64,000 bases of DNA from Streptomyces ortus (GTDB lineage Bacteria > Actinomycetota > Actinomycetes > Streptomycetales > Streptomycetaceae). Location of the stretch: positions 5,052,118 to 5,116,117 of the forward strand of contig NZ_JAIFZO010000002.1 of assembly GCF_026341275.1 (NCBI RefSeq), written 5' to 3'. The notes below the pieces were generated by a model. That model was not told the DNA's origin, made no database searches, and saw nothing but the letters and a program-made list of their open reading frames with translations. Of the stretch, positions 60,151 through 64,000 are shown piece after piece. The first letter of the stretch is position 1. Each line of letters starts with the position of its first letter. A program made the translations under genes and the position numbers.

Positions 60151-61284
60151 GTGAGCGGAGAAGACGGGTCCGGGGGCGACGGCGTCGCGATACCCGACGG
60201 CGGTGACCGCGGTGCCGTCGGGGGCAAGGGCGCCGACGGGGGCGGTGTCGGGGGCGGTGAGGGACGGTCGTGGTGGTCCGGCCGGTCACGGCTGTTCAAG
60301 GTGGCGGGCATCGCGCTCAGTTGCGCGCTCGTCGCCTCGGTGGCCGGCTCCGCGTGGGTGTACTGGCATCTGAACCACAACATCAAGAGCGTCGACATCG
60401 ACAGCGCGCTCGGCGACAACCGGCCGGCCAGGGCCGTGACGACCCCGACGGGCCCCGAGTCCGCCACCCCGCTGCCCAGCGGCGCGCTCAACATCCTGGT
60501 CCTCGGCTCGGACTCGCGCAGCGGCAAGCGCAACAAGGCGCTCGGCGGCGGCAGCAGCGAGGGCGCCCGCTCCGACACGGCGATGATCATCCATGTCGAC
60601 GAGGGCCGCTCGGAGGCGACCGTCGTGAGCATCCCGCGCGACACCCTCGTCACCCGCCCCTCCTGCCCGCTGGACTCGGGCGGCTCGACGGCCCAGGCGT
60701 ACGGCGTGATGTTCAACAGCGCGTACTCGCTCGGCGGGCCCGTCTGCGCGGTCAAGACGGTGGAGACCCTGACCGACGTCCGCATGGACCACTACATCGA
60801 GATCGACTTCGCCGGCTTCGCCGATCTGGTGGACGCGCTCGGCGGGGTCACGGTGACGACGGACGACGACATCTCCGACGAGGACAGCCACCTTGAACTG
60901 GAGGCGGGCACCCACCACCTCGACGGTGCGGACGCGCTGGCCCTGGCCCGTACCCGGCACGGCATAGGCGACGGCAGCGACCTCGGCCGGATAGGCCTCC
61001 AGCAGAAACTGGTGAAGGGGCTCCTCGACCAGGTCTCCACCAGCAACCTCCTCACCAACCCCACCCGGCTGTACAGCGTCGCCGACGCGCTCACCGGCAG
61101 CCTCACCACGGACACGGGCCTGAACTCGCTGACCGAGCTCATGAGCCTCGGCCAGAGCCTGAAGTCCCTCACCTCCACCTACACCGAGACCGTGACGATG
61201 CCGGTGGTCCCGGCCCCGTCCGACCCCAACCGGGTGGTGGCGGAGGAGCCGGAGGCGGGGAAGCTGTGGGAGTCGCTGAAGTGA
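60151..61284 (+). CDS. LytR-CpsA-Psr family protein
   Basis: 377 residues from GTG 60151; AGGAG lies 7 bases upstream of it but only one base before the alternative GTG 60145. Gly/Asp-rich cytosolic N-terminus (about 40 residues), one membrane helix (LFKVAGIALSCALVASVAGS), then the LCP domain: NILVLGSDSRSGKR, SDTAMIIHVDEGRSEATVVS and IPRDTLV, YIEIDFAGFADLVDALGGV, and ALALARTRHGIGDGSDLGRI. These enzymes move glycopolymers from lipid carriers to peptidoglycan. The 150-base upstream region is AT-rich for this genome and carries the LacI-type palindrome. Confidence 0.92.
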   Translation: MSGEDGSGGDGVAIPDGGDRGAVGGKGADGGGVGGGEGRSWWSGRSRLFKVAGIALSCALVASVAGSAWVYWHLNHNIKSVDIDSALGDNRPARAVTTPTGPESATPLPSGALNILVLGSDSRSGKRNKALGGGSSEGARSDTAMIIHVDEGRSEATVVSIPRDTLVTRPSCPLDSGGSTAQAYGVMFNSAYSLGGPVCAVKTVETLTDVRMDHYIEIDFAGFADLVDALGGVTVTTDDDISDEDSHLELEAGTHHLDGADALALARTRHGIGDGSDLGRIGLQQKLVKGLLDQVSTSNLLTNPTRLYSVADALTGSLTTDTGLNSLTELMSLGQSLKSLTSTYTETVTMPVVPAPSDPNRVVAEEPEAGKLWESLK

Positions 61285-61334
61285 CCTCCTCGAAGAGACT
61301 CCGATGAAGAAACTCCGATGAAGTCCGGCGGGTG

Positions 61335-61361
61335 TGTCGATCCCGGCGTCGGTCGTTCGAC
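61335..61361 (+). promoter_or_regulatory. Candidate ECF42-type promoter upstream of the DGPF gene
   Basis: TGTCGA (61335-61340), a 17-base spacer and CGAC (61358-61361). This fits the motif that I recall for ECF42 sigma factors, TGTCGA at -35 and CG(A/T)C at -10. It lies about 70 bases before the DGPF gene start. Confidence 0.5.
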
Positions 61362-61429
61362 GCACGGGTGAGAGGCGAAGAGAGGCGGGGAACGGCCCCG
61401 GCTCCGCGCCGAGGACTCAGGGAGTCACC

Positions 61430-61786
61430 ATGCCGCGCTACCTGTCGATGATCCGTATCGACGAGCAGAACGCCCCCGCCGAGGGGCCGAGCGACGCGCT
61501 CATGGAGCGGATGGGTGAGCTGATCGAGGAGATGACTAAGGCCGGCGTGCTGCTGGACACCTCCGGGCTGACGCCGACCGCGCAGGGCGCCCGGGTGCGC
61601 TGGGAGGGCGGCGAACTGTCCGTCACCGACGGGCCGTTCACCGAGGCCAAGGAGGTCGTCGGCGGGTACGCGATGCTCCAGGCCAAGGACCGGGCCGAGG
61701 CGATCGAGTGGACCAAGCGGTTCCTGCAGATCCACGAGGCGCACTGGACGGTGACCTGCGAGGTGCGGGAGATCGTCGAAGGCTAG
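61430..61786 (+). CDS. YCII-related DGPF-domain protein
   Basis: 118 residues from ATG 61430, binding site CAGGGAG. Opening MPRYLSMIRIDEQNAPAEGP; the hallmark DGPF is at 67-70 in LSVTDGPFTEAKEVVGGYAM. The fold is a small ferredoxin-like barrel. Such proteins are regular partners of ECF sigma factors of group ECF42, and the sigma gene lies 152 bases downstream. The biochemical role of the DGPF proteins is not known. Confidence 0.9.
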   Translation: MPRYLSMIRIDEQNAPAEGPSDALMERMGELIEEMTKAGVLLDTSGLTPTAQGARVRWEGGELSVTDGPFTEAKEVVGGYAMLQAKDRAEAIEWTKRFLQIHEAHWTVTCEVREIVEG

Positions 61787-61885
61787 GCCGCTGAGCCGCT
61801 GAGCCGCTGAGCCGCTGAGCCGCTGAGCCGACGAGCCGCTGAGCCGCTGTGGCCTGGCTCCGGCTCCGGCTCCGGCTCCGGCTTC
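61787..61885. repeat. Octamer and hexamer tandem repeats between DGPF and sigma genes
   Basis: GCCGCTGA occurs in eight contiguous units (61787-61850), of which units 6 and 8 are variants (GCCGACGA, GCCGCTGT). GGCTCC then occurs four times exactly (61856-61879) with GGCTTC after. Both lie in the 152-base gap, so they affect spacing or RNA structure and not protein. Confidence 0.9.
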
Positions 61886-61938
61886 TGCTCTTGCGTCGGC
61901 CTTGGCCGTACGGGGCCCGGGGTGTCTGATGGTGTGCC

Positions 61939-63222
61939 GTGACACCAGACAGCCCCGCCCAGGACCCCGACCACGCCATCGAGACGGTCTTCCGTATGGA
62001 GTCGCCCCGCATCATCGCCGGGGTCGCACGCATCGTGCGGGACGTCGGGATAGCGGAGGAACTGGCGCAGGACGCGCTGGTCGCGGCGCTGGAACAGTGG
62101 CCGAGGGACGGGGTGCCGGGCAATCCCGGGGCCTGGCTCACGGCCACCGCCAAGCACCGGGCGATCGACCTCGTACGGCGGCGCGAGCGGTACGCGCGCA
62201 AGCTGGCGGAGATGGGGCGCGACCTGGAGACGTCCGGGCCGCGGAACCATCTCGACGAGCCCGCCGATCCCGACGGCATCGACGACGATCTGCTGCGGCT
62301 GGTCTTCACGGCCTGCCATCCCGTGCTGTCCGCCGAGGCCCGGATCGCCCTCACCCTGCGGCTGCTCGGCGGACTGACCACCGCCGAGATCGCCCGCGCC
62401 TTCCTCACACCGGAGAAGACCCTCGCCCAGCGCATCGTGCGCGCCAAGCGGACCCTCGCCGCGAAGGGCGTTCCCTTCGAGGTGCCGTACGGGCCCGAGC
62501 GCGAGGCCCGGCTCGGTTCCGTACTGGAGGTCATCTACCTGATCTTCAACGAGGGGTACGCGGCCACGGCCGGGGACGACTGGCTGCGGCCCGCGCTCTG
62601 CGAGGACGCGCTGCGGCTCGCGCGGGTGCTGGCCGAGCTGATGCCCAAAGAGCCCGAAGTGCACGGGCTCGCCGCGCTGTTGGAGCTGCAGGCGTCGCGG
62701 TCGGCCGCGCGGACCGGGCCCGACGGGGAGCCCGTGCTGCTGAAGGACCAGAGCCGGGCGCGGTGGAACCGGGTGCTCGTCCGGCGGGGGTTCGCCGCGC
62801 TGGGCCGGGCGGAGGCGGTGTCCTCGGGGGGCGGGCCGGGGCCGTACGTGCTGCAGGCGGCCATCGCCGCGTGTCACGCTCACGCGCTGACGTACGCGGA
62901 GACCGACTGGGGGCGGATCGTCACGCTGTACGGGATGCTCGCCGTGCGGGCTCCGTCGCCGGTGGTCGAGCTGAACCGGGCCGTCGCCGTCTCCATGGCC
63001 GAGGGGCCGGGGGCGGCGCTGCCCCTGGTGGACGCGCTCGCCGGTGAACCCGCCCTGCGGGAGTACCACTTGCTGCCGAGTGTCCGGGGGGACCTGCTGG
63101 TGCGCCTCGGCCGTACGGAGGAGGCGGCGCGCGAGTTCGCCCGGGCGGCCGACCTCACGCGCAACGAGCGGGAGAGGGAGCTGCTGTGGAGGCGGGCCGA
63201 GGAGTGCGGGTGGCTTCGCTGA
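61939..63222 (+). CDS. ECF RNA polymerase sigma factor, ECF42-like with long C-terminal extension
   Basis: 427 residues from GTG 61939 (MTPDSPAQDPDHAIETVFRM). Region 2: IIAGVARIVRDVGIAEELAQ, ALVAALEQWPRDG, PGAWLTATAKHRAIDLVRRR. Region 4: LTLRLLGGLTTAEIARAFLT then PEKTLAQRIVRAKRTL. From about residue 190 a helical extension of over 200 residues follows (FNEGYAATAGDDWLRPALCE, VVELNRAVAVSMAEGPGAAL, REFARAADLTRNERERELLW), the mark of the group paired with DGPF proteins. No anti-sigma gene is visible; the extension may control activity. Confidence 0.9.
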   Translation: MTPDSPAQDPDHAIETVFRMESPRIIAGVARIVRDVGIAEELAQDALVAALEQWPRDGVPGNPGAWLTATAKHRAIDLVRRRERYARKLAEMGRDLETSGPRNHLDEPADPDGIDDDLLRLVFTACHPVLSAEARIALTLRLLGGLTTAEIARAFLTPEKTLAQRIVRAKRTLAAKGVPFEVPYGPEREARLGSVLEVIYLIFNEGYAATAGDDWLRPALCEDALRLARVLAELMPKEPEVHGLAALLELQASRSAARTGPDGEPVLLKDQSRARWNRVLVRRGFAALGRAEAVSSGGGPGPYVLQAAIAACHAHALTYAETDWGRIVTLYGMLAVRAPSPVVELNRAVAVSMAEGPGAALPLVDALAGEPALREYHLLPSVRGDLLVRLGRTEEAAREFARAADLTRNERERELLWRRAEECGWLR

Positions 63223-63226
63223 GAGT

Positions 63227-63301
63227 GCGCACTTCCCCGCGCCCCTGAAGGCGAGGGGGCGATGGCGCAGCCGAGCCTTCAAGGGGCGCGGGGAACTGCG
63301 C
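63227..63301. repeat. Inverted pair of dispersed repeats after the sigma gene
   Basis: A forward copy (63227-63250, GCGCACTTCCCCGCGCCCCT then GAAG) and a reverse copy (63277-63301) can pair over about 24 bp, with one mismatch and one bulge, around a 26-base loop. The structure begins 5 bases after the sigma gene stop and could end its transcript. Confidence 0.7.
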
Positions 63302-63442
63302 GGCCCACTACGGCGTGCCCGCACCCGTTGAAGGCCCGGCAGGACTGTGGCGTCGCCCGAACGGCTCTTCCGCCGTGAAGGTGTCCCGACGCCATGGCAC
63401 GGTGGAGCCACCTGTCGGCACCACCGGACCCCGGAGCCTCGT

Positions 63443-64000
63443 ATGGCTGATCTGCAGGACGAACTGCACTCCACCGCAGAGGTCGGGGAACTGGACCTGG
63501 ATCACCCCGAGCAGCTGACCGGGCTCGCGCCGCCTGCCGCCGAGCCCGTCGCCGTACTCGGCGGTGAGACCGACACCGACCCGCTGGCCCGCGCCCACGC
63601 CCTCCTCGCCGACCACCCCGTCGCGGACGGCTACAGCGGCCTGGCCTGGGCCCTGCGGCGCCTGTCCTGGTACGACCTGGAACTCGGCGAGAGCGCCGTC
63701 GACACGGACGTGCCCCGGCTCCGTGAAGGGCACGTGGGGGCGCTCTTCTGGTCGCTGCACCTGCCCGGCGGCCTGGCCGGCGAACGGGCCGTCGGCGCCA
63801 CGCTGGAGCAGCTCGACCTCGTGAAGACCGTGGTCGCCGCCCATCCGGAAGGCCTGCGCATGGCCCACAGCGCGGCCCAGGTCACGGACGCCAGGAACTG
63901 CGGGCGGGTCGCCGTGCTGCTCGGCCCGGCGGGCGCGGCGGCACTGGACGACTCCCTGGGCATCCTGCGCGCGCTGCACGCCCTCGGCCTGCGCGTACTC
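63443..64000 (+). CDS. M19 dipeptidase homologue lacking metal ligands (3' truncated by window)
   Basis: 186 residues seen from ATG 63443 (MADLQDELHSTAEVGELDLD), binding site CCGGAG; the gene runs off the window. M19 (membrane dipeptidase) pattern: VADGYSGLAWALRRL, DTDVPRLREGHVGALFWSLH, ATLEQLDLVKTVVAAHPEGL, RVAVLLGPAGAAALDDSLGI and LRALHALGLRVL. In active M19 enzymes the first motif is DGHND, with His and Asp as zinc ligands, and a Glu ligand lies in G.EGG; here they read DGYSG and GPAGA. The visible part therefore lacks three metal ligands, and a catalytic role is doubtful. Confidence 0.75.
   Translation, partial: MADLQDELHSTAEVGELDLDHPEQLTGLAPPAAEPVAVLGGETDTDPLARAHALLADHPVADGYSGLAWALRRLSWYDLELGESAVDTDVPRLREGHVGALFWSLHLPGGLAGERAVGATLEQLDLVKTVVAAHPEGLRMAHSAAQVTDARNCGRVAVLLGPAGAAALDDSLGILRALHALGLRVL

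Overview
The window is chromosomal DNA from a high-GC actinomycete, almost certainly a Streptomyces. The evidence is the strong G/C third-position bias, GTG starts, the actinobacterial order of ribosomal genes, XRE-DUF5753/DUF397 regulator sets, and a dispersed 'TTCCCCGCGCCCCT' intergenic repeat. The identification comes from protein motifs and gene order read by eye; no search was run.

Layout. (1) 1-2110: 3' end of fusA and tuf, closed by a strong terminator. (2) 2228-3820: one convergent gene of unknown function with an N-terminal LQxxAGN motif, lying between tuf and the S10 operon. (3) 4000-21018: promoter, long leader and the S10-spc-alpha ribosomal superoperon (rpsJ to rplO, secY-adk-map, infA-rpmJ-rpsM-rpsK-rpoA-rplQ), then truA. 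(4) 22210-28870: a five-gene surface polysaccharide set: processive GT2 synthase, GH26-like lipoprotein, GT-C membrane transferase, UDP-glucose dehydrogenase and polyprenol-phosphate mannose synthase. (5) 28871-32700: a decayed accessory pocket with small secreted proteins, IS and LysR remnants, and a TetR/atypical SDR pair. (6) 33571-46250: a membrane-anchored protein, rplM-rpsI, glmM, DUF389, coaA, glmS, the DUF397/XRE/ATPase regulator set, acpS, nnrD and an L,D-transpeptidase. (7) 46325-53071: alr, alpha/beta hydrolase, tsaE, a small ORF behind a perfect palindrome, a degenerate L,D-transpeptidase-like protein, tsaB-rimI-tsaD and a small ORF. (8) 53182-59992: a bxlREFGA-like beta-xyloside uptake and hydrolysis locus. 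(9) 60151-63222: an LCP protein and a DGPF/ECF42-type sigma pair. (10) 63443-64000: 5' part of an M19 dipeptidase homologue that lacks the expected metal ligands.

How the parts fit. The ribosomal blocks supply translation, secretion (SecY) and transcription (RpoA). glmM and glmS make UDP-GlcNAc precursors; alr, the L,D-transpeptidase and the LCP protein act on the cell wall. tsaB, tsaD and tsaE make the t6A tRNA modification. The polysaccharide set could make, glycosylate and trim an exported glycan. The least explained material is at 2.2-3.8 kb, 22-33 kb, 49.4-50.4 kb and in the repeats.
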